A DNA stretch of 64,000 nt from Lonicera japonica (Eukaryota; Streptophyta; Magnoliopsida; Dipsacales; Caprifoliaceae). Below are positions 25,840 through 38,200 of this stretch, piece after piece (position 1 is the stretch's first letter; the number at the start of each line of letters is the position of its first letter). The translations under genes were made by a program, and so were the position numbers. Below the pieces are notes generated by a model that had not been told where the DNA came from, did not search any database, and was given only the letters and a program-made list of their open reading frames with translations. The stretch is taken from NCBI GenBank assembly GCA_021464415.1, contig CM038465.1, forward strand, positions 81,750,919-81,814,918. The letters run 5' to 3'.

Positions 25840-28625
25840 TAGTTCATATCATGTACACACTAGTGCTTGGCGCAGTTTTTGATGCATATCTAACGTTAAC
25901 GTTTTCTTCCAAGCCAGAACATTAACACTTCCCTTTTCCTCTCTCTCTAAACGATGAAGACGGGCTCTCTCTTTAACATTGCCGTCCCATTTTGGCTTTC
26001 AACGGGCTCTCTCTCTTTAAAAAATTCGTCCCATTTCGGCTTTTGACGAGCCCTGTCTTTCTCTAAAAATTCTAACCCACTATCTCTCTCTGTACAAATT
26101 CCGACCCTGTGTGTCTTACCCAACCCCTTCCTTAGTTTTTTTTTACATGATCACTAAGCACAAACAGTAAGCAATACTGTGAGAATTCACAAATGCGACC
26201 CCCGGGTCTCGTCCCCGTTCGGGTGGGCGTCTGAAACGTCGGGACGGATTCCGTCGTTCCATTTGCTGGAGTATCTTTGTTGATTCATATCATGTGTCCC
26301 TAAATTCCATTTCTAGATGCAAAGGGGTTCATTCAGAGTCGCCAGTACGTTTTACGAGAAAACAGACAAAACAGTTTGTGTAAGAGAAAAAACTACAGAT
26401 AAGCCTTTCTTTACACGTTTATCTACGAAACCAGTATTCTATAGGGTTCGGAAACTATATTACGGCTTGGGAAGGTGTTAAGCACCCATTTCGCCCTTTC
26501 GGTCTCTAGTGGTCTTTTATATGTTTATTCTATGTTGAAAAACTTGGAAGCTTTTACTGACAGTCTACTACTTTCTAAGTGAAAACCCTAATTTCTGGAG
26601 AAAAACGGGAAAAGGGATGAAAACCTTTTGCTTCGAGATCTGATGTTCAGTTTTGAGGGATGCAAATACAAGTGTCAAGAGTTGTTCTTACTTTAGAGGG
26701 AGTTTTACCGTGTTATTTCTCAGATAACGACGATTTTTCTCGGGTTTGGATTCATTTGGGAAAAAGTGTTGGATCTTATATCGGAACTAATTCAATATGG
26801 AATTAGAACTCTTGAGGGGAGTTCTACCAGATGTATCACAATCTATGAAACAGATAGGATATACCGGGTTTTTAATTCCTAAGTAAGTTTTACCTGTCCT
26901 GGGTTTTGAAAACAGGATTTTATCCGGATGGTAATATACTTACTATTCTGGTTTTATAAATAGTTTTATCAGGGTCCTTTGTTTTGAAAACGGTAGACTA
27001 TTTGTAACTTGGCTATAAGTTTATTCAAATAAAACGTGGACAAAACAACAGAAATAAAACAAGTACACAGATGTCTAATGTTAAATACTAGAAGAGACTT
27101 TCTTTACCTTTCCGACGAGAATAATAGTAAGAAAGAAAATATAATACGGCAGAGAGATCTCCGGCGATAATGATCTTTTCCTTCTTCAGATATTTTCGAG
27201 AATTCGATTCCAGAGACGGGACACGTCGAGTGTCGAGAATAGATTCGATAATTCTTCAGAAATAAGACAATAATAGAGAATGCTTGATAAAATACTAGAA
27301 AATCAGATTTAAAGCTTAGAATACTTCAATCCTAAGTCGCCGCCTTGAACCCTTGGGGGTCTTGTGTCGCGCGACAATGTTTCTTGTGTCGCGCGACAAT
27401 GTTTCTTGTGTCGAGCGATAAACGGCTGAAGTGATGTTTTTGACAGACTGATGTGTCAGAGAGTGGATGGTCTGGTGTCAGAAGGGATTGTCGCACGACA
27501 TAAGAGTGTTTGTCGCGCGACAATGTGATATGTCATGCGACAATCTCTATTAAAAATAGGTTTGTTGGCCAATCAAACCCTTTTGGGGTAGTTTCGGGTG
27601 TTCAGGTGGGTCCCGAACCCAAAAACAGTAGTTCTCGAAGGTCGTTAGGGTTTTTACGGGGGTCACGGATCAGGGTGTCTACAAATACCAAAACTTGACA
27701 CCTCAACAACACCAATTAACAATAGCTTCTAAAGATAATTGTACAGGGCTAAGACAATTTCGGCCAATTAACAAGTATACAGCCTAAGAGCAGCCAACAT
27801 TTAAGAGTGGGTTACAAAATAACAATTTCTAACAGAGATTATAATACCTTTACGTATAACACAAACTGACATAAACGTATATGACGTTGCGAACACAATT
27901 CCAAACTCTAAAACTAAGCAGAAAAAAGCATTGGTGTTGCATTCAACACTTTGTTCATATCATTACACAATAGGGGCTCGAATAAGAAGTATTAAAATGC
28001 GGTTATTTCCAAGTTTTGAAAATAAATTACAGTGCATTCAACACCAAAAGATCAAGGACAACAATTTCGTAAATGAACAATAAACTCCACATCCAAATAC
28101 AAATTCCAGTTGAATCGACATTTTAAACTCCAAAATTGGAATCCCTAATTTTGAAAATACAAGAAGCCAGAGACAATTTTGAAGAGGAGAGAAATGAGAG
28201 GAGAGACCCACATACGATTTTCGAAGACCCGAGCTTGATGGAAAGTGAGTGCGAGCCTTCGTCGAAACTTTAAAGAAAGAGAATGCTAGGAATTTTGAGA
28301 AGATATAGTGCTTGGAATTTGTAAAGAGAGAGAGAGCCCGCCGAATTTTTACACACAGAGAGAGTGGGTTGGAATTTTTAGAGAGAGACAAGACTCGTCG
28401 GAAGCAAAAATGGGACGGATTTTTGAGAGAGCGAGAGCCCGTCGGAAGCCGAAATGGGATGACAATGTTAAAGAGAGAGATATAGCTTGTCTTCATTTTT
28501 TTAGAGAGAGGGGAAAAGGGAAGTGTTAATGTTCTGGCTGGAAGAAAATGAGAAAAGAAGAAAACGTTAACGTTAGATGTGCATCAAAAACCGCGCAAGC
28601 ACTAGTGCGTACATGATATGAACTA
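25840..28625. mobile_element. Long-TIR (Mutator-like or foldback) element hosting a solo LTR
   Basis: Outer ends are inverted copies of each other for roughly 280 bp: TAGTTCATATCATGTAC at 25840 and its complement ending near 28625. Both arms carry the same CT/GA-rich blocks. Without the nested LTR (26178-27683) the element is about 1.28 kb. No transposase. The open frames on its right arm are read-through of GA-rich sequence. Confidence 0.72.
26178..27683 (+). mobile_element. Solo LTR, 1.5 kb, with a palindrome array
   Basis: It begins TGTGAGAATTCAC and ends GGGTGTCTACA, flanked by perfect AATAC duplications (26173-26177 and 27684-27688). It shares the TGTGAGAA start and the AAGGTGTTAAGCACCCATTT region with the LTRs at 32530-33596 and 61304-63349, so these form one family (possibly of the Tat/Ogre type, from memory). 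Between 27365 and 27542 it carries six copies of TGTCGCGCGACA or near variants. Confidence 0.85.
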
Positions 28626-30460
28626 TATATATATATATTCTATCTTACGACAGTTTTTCCTACTTTACATTTTTCTATTCTTAATGGAAAAATTGATTCA
28701 TTACTTGTGACCTAAATTTACCCTAGACCGTTCTTGTGATTTAAGAGACATTTTCCAATAATTTTATACAGCCCTTTTGTATAATTATTTAAAAAAATAT
28801 AAAAAAAAATTTAAACTCACTTTCTTTTTTCATTAAGAAACAAAATTTAAGATATTTAGTTGACCCACTTTCGGTTGAATTTTTCGAAGAAAATTAGCGG
28901 CTAAGATGATCTATTAATTATGAAGATCATCTTCACCAAGTTTTATCCAAAAATTCATCCGTTTGCCCCCTCAAAATGATTGGTCCGCATTTAAGGACAA
29001 AAAAAATAGTGCTCTTTAGATCTTTCCCATATATATATACTAGGTTATAACCATGTCGGACGGCACGGCAAAATAAATAAAATTTAAAGAGTAAAGAAGA
29101 ATGTGTGAGAAGTTAAGACTAACAACTGTGAAAAGTTAAGAGTTTATACACAATCACAATATATGAGAGGAATAAAATCGACCGAAACAATATTAATTAG
29201 CCTACTTTGCTCAGTTAACTTTGGTTTTTAGTTCGTGAATAGTAAAGGTTGAGTTTTCCATCAGTTAATTTTTTATTTTATTTTTAAAAAAAAAGCTTTT
29301 AGCCATATTGTTATTTTTCCTTCCTATTATTAATATGGATATATCATACTTTCTTGATTTTACAGGTAGGCTTACACAACCTTTTTTTTTTAAAAAAAAA
29401 AAGGAAAAGAAAAGTACCAAAATATTATAGGTTAAATGCTAAATTAAACCTAAAAGTGGATGAGCCAAATGATTTTATTTTATTCACAATGGATCTTCTT
29501 TTATTAATCTTGATTAGTATGTTTTGAATATATATTTTTTATTAAAATTTGATTTTTGAATTTAATGATATGACATTTTAAATTTTTAAAAAGAAATTGA
29601 TGAGAGAGAAAATAATTTGAAAAAGTAGAGTTAATAGAGTGGATGTGGTTGTTTGATTGTGCGTGTTTAGAGTGTATATATATTTTACTTTTGATTTGAC
29701 ACTTTAATAAGAGAGTAAGAATATATATATATATATATATATATGGGTTTAATTTGTGGTTAAAAATAAGAGAATAATTTTAGACCCTTGATCATATATA
29801 CTTTTAAGAGAAGAAAGTGTTTTAACTTTCTTTCCCTTATAATATAAATATATATTGTGTTATAAAATTACTTGTATAAAAAAAAAATAACTAACCATTT
29901 TCTTTTTCCAAGCTAAGTTTGCTGCTCGGAAAGAGAGGCAAAAGTAAAAAGCGTGTGACAGCTGACTCTTAACTTTGGGCTACTTTTTCTTCTTTGGCGT
30001 ATGACCCCCTTGTTTCTTTGGTAACATTATTATTAATTATACATGGGCCCTTTTACAATTTGTAGAATATGCAGATGTGGGCTATATTATTAGCGGAAAG
30101 GGGTTTTGCCGATAAAAGTTATAGAGTCTTGTCTTAATCACTTTAGACTTCAATTAGAGGACTAAATCCTAGTTTTCCTATATTATTAAAATAGAGCTTT
30201 ATCTCATTACGTTGGATTAATAAAAGATAATGAAATTTTAATATGCATTAAACAATTGCAATTGCAAGTTCGTTCTTAAGTAGTTTTTTAATCAATTGCT
30301 CTTCACTCTTATTTAATTCTTTGTAATACTTTTAAACATAATTCAGTTGCAATATATACGGTCTCGTACTCGAGTTATAGTTCAATTCCACCATGTTCAA
30401 TCTCATATTTGACATTGAATTTGCTTTGATACTAATTGTTATGAATATACCGGTAAAACT
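28626..30460. other. Non-coding remainder of unit B, AT-rich
   Basis: 28646-28700 matches unit A near 11790-11840, and 29921-30215 matches 11842-12127. The intervening DNA is AT-rich, with a (TA)n run at about 29720-29745. No gene is seen. Confidence 0.6.
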
Positions 30461-31122
30461 TGTTGAGAATGGTTGGCTCAAACCATTGATTGCACATGAA
30501 AAATTATAAAACTCAACATGGATATATAAGTGGGTGAGTGTCACTACATAGTAATGGGACTTTTTAAGTTAAACCCCTACACTTATAACCCAAATGTGTT
30601 TAAGTTGGGGATAATAACGTTACTATGTGCGCGGAATATTTGTGAAGCAGTATCGGTAGCCTTGATGGTGAATTCACGTACTTGTGTTAGACTTGGTGGA
30701 GCCTATGGTGGAGTTAGACTCGAAGAAACATGGGGTGAAGTCGCTATGGCCTGCTTATACTTGGGGTACTGTCAAAGTGGTTGTGCATGTTACTTGAGTA
30801 AGGTGAAATAGGGTGTACCCGGGGTACTGTCAAGGTAAGGTGGACGATCTTGTGGATAGTGTAAGTGTAGGTCTAAGTGGAGACAGATAGACCAGTGTTA
30901 GTTTGAGTAGAGATAAGTATATAAGTGAGGGGTGTCTCCACATAGTAACGTGAGCTTTTAAGTTAAAACCCCACACCTGTGGTCCAAAGGTGTTTAAGTT
31001 AATGACAATATCGTTACTATATAAGCGGATCGCCTGGCTCAGTTGGTACCCTGAGCCCAACCTATATGCCGGTGGGCACAACAGTTGGTATGAACTCGGT
31101 GGAGTCAGGCAAAACTCGGTAG

Positions 31123-31718
31123 TAGGGGTGTTGTCAGAAATCTAAAAACCGAACGAACGAATCGAACCGATCAGTTGCGATCCGAAATTTTTCGAATCGA
31201 AAAAAAAAACAAAAACCAAAATCAAAAACCCAAACCGAAACCGATTGATTTGGGTCGGTGTGGGTTGGGGATTCGGGGTCCCCGAATTGGACAGAAAAAA
31301 CCGAATCTTTTAAAAAAAAATTGCTAACTTAATGTAATTACTTAAGTTGTCTTACAATACGTTGAAAAAAAAATAAAACTTTCTTACAACATTTACATTA
31401 TATAAACAACCTAACCCTATGGATTATTTACATTTACAAATAATTACTTAAGCTAATTATTAAAATAAATACATTATATAATTTTTTTGTAACGCCTTTT
31501 GAGTGAATTTATATTTTTAGTACAATTTTAAACTAAAGTTTTAACAATAAAAAAAATCGAATGAGACCGAACCGGACTAAAACCGAATAATTTGGGAAAG
31601 GTTTGGATTTCATAGGTACGAAAACCGAAACCGAACCAAACCAAAACCGAACTGTAAAGTTTGGGGAGGGTTTGGGGTACTCTAGTTTTTACCCCGACCG
31701 AAACCGAAAACACCCCTA
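31123..31718 (+). mobile_element. hAT-type MITE, 596 bp (family 2, copy a)
   Basis: Ends TAGGGGTGTT...AACACCCCTA are inverted. Flanks CTCGGTAG and CTTGGTAG form an 8-bp duplication with one change. The body is full of AACCGAA/CCGAACC motifs. An inverted copy is at 51229-51828. Confidence 0.85.
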
Positions 31719-32529
31719 CTTGGTAGAACCTAAGGTGGTTGTGCATGTTACTCGAATAAGGTGAAATATGGTGTACCTTGAGATATACATTGACCAAAGG
31801 TGGCCGATCTTATAAACAGTGTTGAGTGGTGATTTACGTGGACACTTCGAATATAGATTAAAGATGGACTAAGGTACAGGAGCCCTAGTGGACCTTACAC
31901 CTGTAGCCCAAATGTATTTAAGTTGAGAATAATATCGTTATTATGTGCGCGGACCAGCAGACCCAGTTGGTGCCCTGAACCCGGCCCATGTACCGGTAGG
32001 CATAACAAAACTCACAAAGGAACGATGAAAAAAAATTAATGTTATAGAACTCAACATGGATATGTAAGTGAGAGAATATCTCCTATATAGTAACAAGGCC
32101 TTTTAAGTTAAAACTCCACACCTGTGGCCCAAAAGTGTTTAAGTTGGGGACAATATCGTTACTATGTACACAGACCGGATGGCACATTTGATGCCCTGAG
32201 CCCAACCTATGTACCGGTGGGCACAACAATTGGTATAAGAGGTTGATGGTGAATCAACGTACTTGTGAAGTAATACCGGTAATTAGACTTGGTGGAGTCA
32301 GGGAAAACTCGGTAGAGCCTAAGATGGTTGTGTTATTACTCGAGTAAGGTGAAATGTTGAGTGATAATCTACATGGACAGTTGTTTGATCCAAGGTGAAA
32401 ATTGTTAAGAATTGTTGGCTCAAACCATTGATCTCATATGAAAAAATTGTAGAAATCAACATGGGTATATAAGTGGGGGAATGTCACTACGTAGTAACAA
32501 GACCTTTTAAGTTAAAATCTCACACCTGT

Positions 32530-33596
32530 TATGAACACCCCAATCCACGACTCTCATGTGAACTTAATTTTCATACAAAACAAGCATTCCGCATCAAGCC
32601 AGCTGCACACCCCCCAATCGCACAATTACCTCTTAGCCGCATGGTTGGCTTTGAGTCGCACGCCTGAGCCGCACGGTTGGCTTCGAGCCACATGCCCGAG
32701 CCGCACGCCCTCACTGCAACCCTCCCAACCGCACGGCTGGCTTCTAGCCGAGCGACTACCCAGGCCATTTTTCTGCATTTTTTCTCTATAAATAGGACCC
32801 CTGGGGTCTCATTTTAGGCATCAACATTCAAGTAAGTTTTAGAGAGAGAAAACTCTGTCTAGATCATTAGGAAGAGAGTTTTTAGAGAGAGCAAGTTCTA
32901 AAGAGCGAAAGTTCTAGAGAAAGAAACTTAGAGAGAGAAAGAAGCAAGCAAATAATCTTTATTCTTCAAGCGCATCAGGTACGTCTTTTTAACACTCTTC
33001 TGATTTTAATTATTGCACAAGTTTTAATATATAAGCTTAGATAACTTGCAAAGAAGTTCGCTGCTTTCAAAATCAATCCTTTTTAGGTTTTACGAGAAAA
33101 CTAAAATTCGTTTTGACATGTTTTCAAAACAAAACTAAAATACAAAAACATTTTCCAAATAAATGGAACTACGATACTTTGATTTCATTCTACGAATGAA
33201 TATGTAGGCGCTCACAAAGCTTGAGTCTGAGTTTCATAAATAACTGTTTTTAATCTAACTCATCTGAAAGGATTACTTTGAAAATAATTCAAACTACTTG
33301 CAAGATATCTAAAATAGGAATTAGATGCATGATCCATTAAAAGACCGAAAGGGCGAATTGGGTGCCTAACACCTTCCCAATTCGTAAAATAGTTCCCGAA
33401 CCCTAGCAAAGTAAGTTTTCAATCAATCTCTGGTTTCAAATGTATGAAAGATAATTTATTTTTGAATTGTCCTTCGTACGATCTTTTGTTTGTTTTCTCG
33501 TAAAACAAACTGGCGACTCTATAAAACATGTTTTCCTTCAAAATAAGAAAAACACAAGTAACCGAGAATGACGGGTCGTGGACTCAGATTCTCACA
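32530..33596 (-). mobile_element. Solo LTR, about 1.07 kb
   Basis: On the - strand it begins TGTGAGAATCTGAGTCC, like the LTRs at 26178 and 61304, and contains AGGCACCCAATTCGCCCTTT. It interrupts a TRIM LTR, whose halves join as ACACC/TGTGGCCC. Flanks CCTGT (32525-32529) and CATGT (33597-33601) are a plausible 5-bp duplication. The far end is TTCATA rather than a clean CA, so that boundary is less certain. Confidence 0.68.
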
Positions 33597-33704
33597 CATG
33601 TGGCCCAAAGGTATTTAAGTTGGGGACAATATCGTTACTATGTACGCGGATCGGTAGACTCAGTTGGTACCCTGAGCCCGACCCATATGCCGGCGGGCAC
33701 AACA

Positions 33705-34079
33705 AAACTCACAAAGGAACAATGAAAAAAATAATTAATGTTATATATATTCAGACAGTAAATAATATATACACAGCATCACATGTGGTACCATTATCTT
33801 GTAATTGAGTGAAGAGTAAGTCAGCTACCATCTTAATTAAGTTTAACTTGATTATATCTAGAGGCAGGCGTTCGTATTTACTATTGAAAGATGTATTTAT
33901 TACACCATGAATTATAGTATGTATAAGGAATTTAAAATGGTTTTTGTTTTTTGTTTTCTTTTATTGATACAACTAGTATATAAACACTTCCAACTTCTGA
34001 ACCACATTGGAAAGGAAGTGAAATGTGGGACTCTGGTTTGAACTTGGAAATCTTTCTTCTATAAAAGCAAAGTATTATT
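33705..34079. other. Short non-coding stretch
   Basis: I see no coding region or clear repeat in this AT-rich interval between the TRIM cluster and the next hAT element. Confidence 0.5.
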
Positions 34080-34489
34080 TAGGGTGGCCACGGTTCAGTA
34101 ACCGATTGACTTGGTTAGTTTGCAAATAAAAATAACCGCTATAGAACCGCAATGGTTAGTTTACCTACATTCGGTTTTATTGAAATGGTTGGTCGGTTTG
34201 TTGGTAATGTGTTAAAAACCGACCATTCAATCTTGAGTGCATTTATGGGTCTGAGTGAGTGAGAGATAAGGTATTAATATTTACAATTGTCAACCTTAAG
34301 TCTGAGAATAATACTAACTTTCATATAAAAGTAATATATTTACAATTTTCGGTCAATTGGTATTTAGTGACAACATAAAAATTGCTAACCACTTCCACAA
34401 TCGACTTTAGTTGGTAACCGACACCACAGTAACCAATCAAATAATGGTGGTTGGTTCGGTTTGTTTGCTGTATGAAATTGCCACTCCTA
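34080..34489. mobile_element. hAT-type MITE, 410 bp, relative of 12128-13018
   Basis: It starts TAGGGTGGCCACGGTT and ends TTGCCACTCCTA. Flanks GTATTATT (34072-34079) and GTATTATC (34490-34497) form an 8-bp duplication with one mismatch. The sequence to its right matches the right flank of 12128-13018, confirming correspondence with unit A. Confidence 0.72.
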
Positions 34490-35254
34490 GTATTATCATC
34501 CTATTAGCCCACCGGGTATTAAGACGGATTAAACTGATTTGAGATACATATATATCTTCTCATAACATAATTTTTTAAAAAAGTAATTAAAAACAGTTTA
34601 TGAAGTAACTAACAAGAAAATGGATTTTTTTGACAAACAAAGAAAAAAAAGAAAAAGAAAAAAGAAAATGGATTACAACAAGAGAAAGCAAGAGTGACGC
34701 CATTTGTGTCACCTGTTTTCGTCTGTTTGTGGCCTATCACGTTTTTTAGCCAAATGTCGGCCTGTTCAATATTGACATGTTTTTTTCCAATGGAATGTAT
34801 ATCTCGTCCTATTATTTTTACAACCAATTCCAGTCTTAATACACACTTTTATATGTGCTAATTAATGTCAGTGTAGTCTTAATACACACCAACCAATTCC
34901 AGTCTTAATACACACTTTTATATGTGCTAATTAATGTCAATATGCCACTGAAGCCCATTTTGTAAAATTAATAAGACGAGATATACACTTGTATATTTTT
35001 ACCAATATTGACATTTTTTTTCCAATGGAATGTATATCTCGAGGTCTGACTGAAATCCAATTTCAGTCTTAATTTGTTGGTCCAACTTCAATGTGACACT
35101 AAAGTTCAAAATAATAATAAAAAAAAAAAAAAAACTTCAATGTGACACTGACGACTGATATCAAAGCCTCATCCTTCACCGTTCAATTCCATGCAAATCC
35201 AACTCTCTCTCGTTAATTAATTTATTGTCTCTGTAGCACAATCATCTAGCTATA
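34490..35254. other. End of unit B and promoter region of MATE-2
   Basis: 34490-34560 copies 13019-13096. From about 34829 to 34940 a block of about 48 bp containing CCAATTCCAGTCTTAATACA is present twice (period about 63 bp). A block containing TCCAATGGAATGTATATCTC occurs twice (near 34787 and 35022). No convincing TATA box is seen close to the MATE-2 start. The leader is pyrimidine-rich near 35205. Confidence 0.5.
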
Positions 35255-38200
35255 ATGGAGAGCCCTAGGCATCCGCTTCTCTCCCCCACATCTGTAGCTG
35301 ATCTTAACAACCCATCACACTCTTCTTTCTCCGCCAATGAAGTCGACATCAAGCCCATCACCACTATTTCAAATTTCTTCACGGAATTTTCCGCCGAGTC
35401 CAAAAAACTCTGGTACCTCGCCGGTCCAGCCATGTTCACCTCCATCTGTCAGTACTCCGTCGGTGCCATCACACAAGTCTTCGCTGGCCAATTAGGAACT
35501 ATTGAACTCGCTGCTGTCTCCGTAGAAAACTCAATCATTGCCGGATTTGCTTTAGGCATCATGGTACATGCATATATATACTTCATTTATTCCGGCCATT
35601 ACATACTGCTGTACGTATTAATTAGCAAAAAATTAACTTTGTATATGTGCTAATTAATTTTGTAAAAACCATACAATTTTAAGACAATAATTCTCTGTTT
35701 GTATATATATATCACTTTTGGTTCGAGTTTTTGTTCTTCATTGGTAAATTTACAATAGAAATGTCGTATATATATAGTTCATGCGAATATATATGTTGAA
35801 TCATAAGTTGACAAGGCAAATTTTACCATTTCGGGTTCTGGCCATAACGAACAGAAACTGGAACTAAAAATGCTAATTGGTTATATGATTGGCAGTTGGG
35901 AATGGGAAGTGCTTTAGAGACGCTATGTGGACAAGCTTTCGGAGCAGGGAAGCCGGAAATGCTAGGGATCTATATGCAAAGGTCATGGGTTATACTAAAT
36001 TCCACCGCATTAGTAATGGTGTTTCTATACATATTTGGGGGGCAAATTCTGAAGCTCCTAGGGCAGACCCCCGAGATATCAGATGCGGCGGGGATTTTAG
36101 CAGTGTACATGATTCCTCAGTTGTTTGCTTATGCGATGAATTTTCCGATCCAGAAGTTTCTGCAGGCGCAGAGCAAGATAATGGTGATGGCGTTGATATC
36201 AGCGGGGGCACTTGCGGTGCACTCGTTGTTGAGTTGGCTGGTGATGTTGAAGGTGGGGTGGAGGTTGGTGGGAGGGGCGGTGGTGCTGAACATGTCGTGG
36301 TGGTTAATGGTGGTGGCTCAGCTGCTATATATATTCAGTGGGACGTGTGGGACAGCATGGTGTGGGTTTTCGTGGAGGGCGTTTCGAGATCTATGGGGAT
36401 TTGTTCGGTTATCTCTTTCATCTGCAGTAATGCTCTGGTAATTAATTAGTAAGACCCACCCGACTGTGCGCATTAAATTCATATTCATCACATGCATATA
36501 TATATATGTGACAGCCTATACCTTTTCTTTTTGGCTCGTGCATGTTATTTGCGTTGAGATCTCGAGAATCATATATATATATATATAAAATATGGGTCAA
36601 TTCTATCATATCATATAAAATAAAATTGAGATAGTTTAATCTTAGAATTGTAAGCCATATGATAACCACTAACCAGATCGAATTAATTGCAATCTTGCAT
36701 TTATGATCAAGTCCGTGGTACACCATAATTAAACCTCTCTATCTCTAATAAATATGTGACTCTACTGTCTACCTAACATGTCACTATTCTCGCATCAATA
36801 TACTATCTCATGTTATTGTACTTGTATAGTGTTTATGTCCTCTTAAAATAAGTTTCAAGAAAAGTAATATATTTAAGATTAGGGATGATGAAATCTCTTG
36901 TATTTCATATGTCCAATTTTGGACTTGTGTATAATTTTTGTGTGAAATCCCCATGTACAAGATTTAATTTACACCAATTAACGTTGTACATAAATATTGA
37001 AGGTATATATGATGCTATAGAAATCAATATCTTGATTGTATCTATGATAGGAGGTTTAGTTGTAAAAGTATCATTTTATGCATTATTGGCTTCTTCTCAA
37101 TAAATCCTTAGTTTAAGCTGCTGCTAGGAACTAATTTATAAGGATATCATGATTTGTGCAGCTTAGAGTTTTGGTATCTTTATGCGTTAATTCTTTTTGC
37201 TGGATATCTAAAGAATGCAGAAGTTGCTGTGGATACCTTGTCCATATGGTGAGTTGAACCACTGTTAATTTTATCGTACCTTCACACCAATTAATAATAT
37301 ACATAAAGTACATTCATTGGATCAATCCAAATCATATTTTCTAAAATCACAAAATATTAATTGTAAACATCTTGCAAATGGAAGGAAGGAACAACTACTA
37401 AATGAATATGGTTTTGTGGTATGTCAAATTTGCAGTATGAACATATTGGGCTGGACATTCATGGTAGCTCTTGGATTTAATGTAGCCATAAGGTTTGTAG
37501 TAAATAACCCTTTCCTGAAGCTTAATTAAGTGGATATGCTATATGAAAAATTAAAGTAAGTTCTTCCAAAAGAAGAGGATTTTTTTTTTTTACCATTATG
37601 TCATAGTAATTATATGAATTTCTTTGTTCAGTGTAAGGGTGTCGAATGAACTGGGGGCAGGGCATCCAAGAACGGCAAAATTTTCAGTGACGGTGGTGAC
37701 TTTAACTTCTTTTGTAATAGGTGTGTTCCTTGCACTTGTTCTCATCATTTTCCGGAAACAGTACCCAGCCCTTTTTTCCAACAGTGAAGATGTCAAAGAG
37801 CTCGTAGATGAGCTAACCCCAATTCTAGCAGTCAGCATTGTCATTAACAATGTCCAGCCTACTCTTTCTGGTAATATTATTGAAACCCACGCTCACATAC
37901 ACAAGTGGATATATATATATATGTAGAGAGAGAGAGACTGATTGATTGCGCATATAAATTGCAGGGGTGGCAATTGGAGCAGGGTGGCAATCATATGTCG
38001 CATATGTGAACATAGTCTGCTACTACTTGTTTGGTATTCCTATGGGTCTCTTAATGGGCTACCACTTCGACATGGGTGTCAAGGTGAACTCTTTCTCCCC
38101 CTCTCTCTAAAAGGATGCCATCACTTCCACAACTAGGAACAAAATGCGCGCAGCACAATTCTATTTTAAACATCTCGTATGAGTTGGAACAGGAATAATT

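Larger units (their letters stand above)
30461..33704 (+). mobile_element. Cluster of degraded TRIM copies, with two nested insertions
   Basis: Several partial copies of the 24957-25830 TRIM family lie here on the + strand. An LTR start TGTTGAGAATGGTTGGC is at 30461. LTR ends GGGCACAACA are at 31083, near 32228 and at 33704. PBS-like GTTGGTAT or ATTGGTAT follows two of them. Internal parts carry the GGTGGAGTCA and GTGAAATA motifs. A hAT MITE (31123-31718) and a solo LTR (32530-33596) are inserted in it. Open frames here are not genes. Confidence 0.72.

Noticed and set aside
28038..28496. 152-codon open frame on the - strand
   Set aside because: It lies in the GA-rich arm and core of a long-TIR element. 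The composition, not selection, keeps it open.
30530..30811. 93-codon open frame on the + strand
   Set aside because: It is inside a degraded TRIM copy and corresponds to LTR and internal non-coding sequence.
31000..31083. tRNA-like phrase around CTGGCTCAGTTGGTACC
   Set aside because: It is part of the TRIM LTR, seen in several copies. No tRNA cloverleaf can be drawn.
35889..36449. 186-codon open frame overlapping MATE-2 exon 2
   Set aside because: It is a shifted-frame shadow of exon 2. The correct frame gives conserved MATE sequence and proper splice sites.
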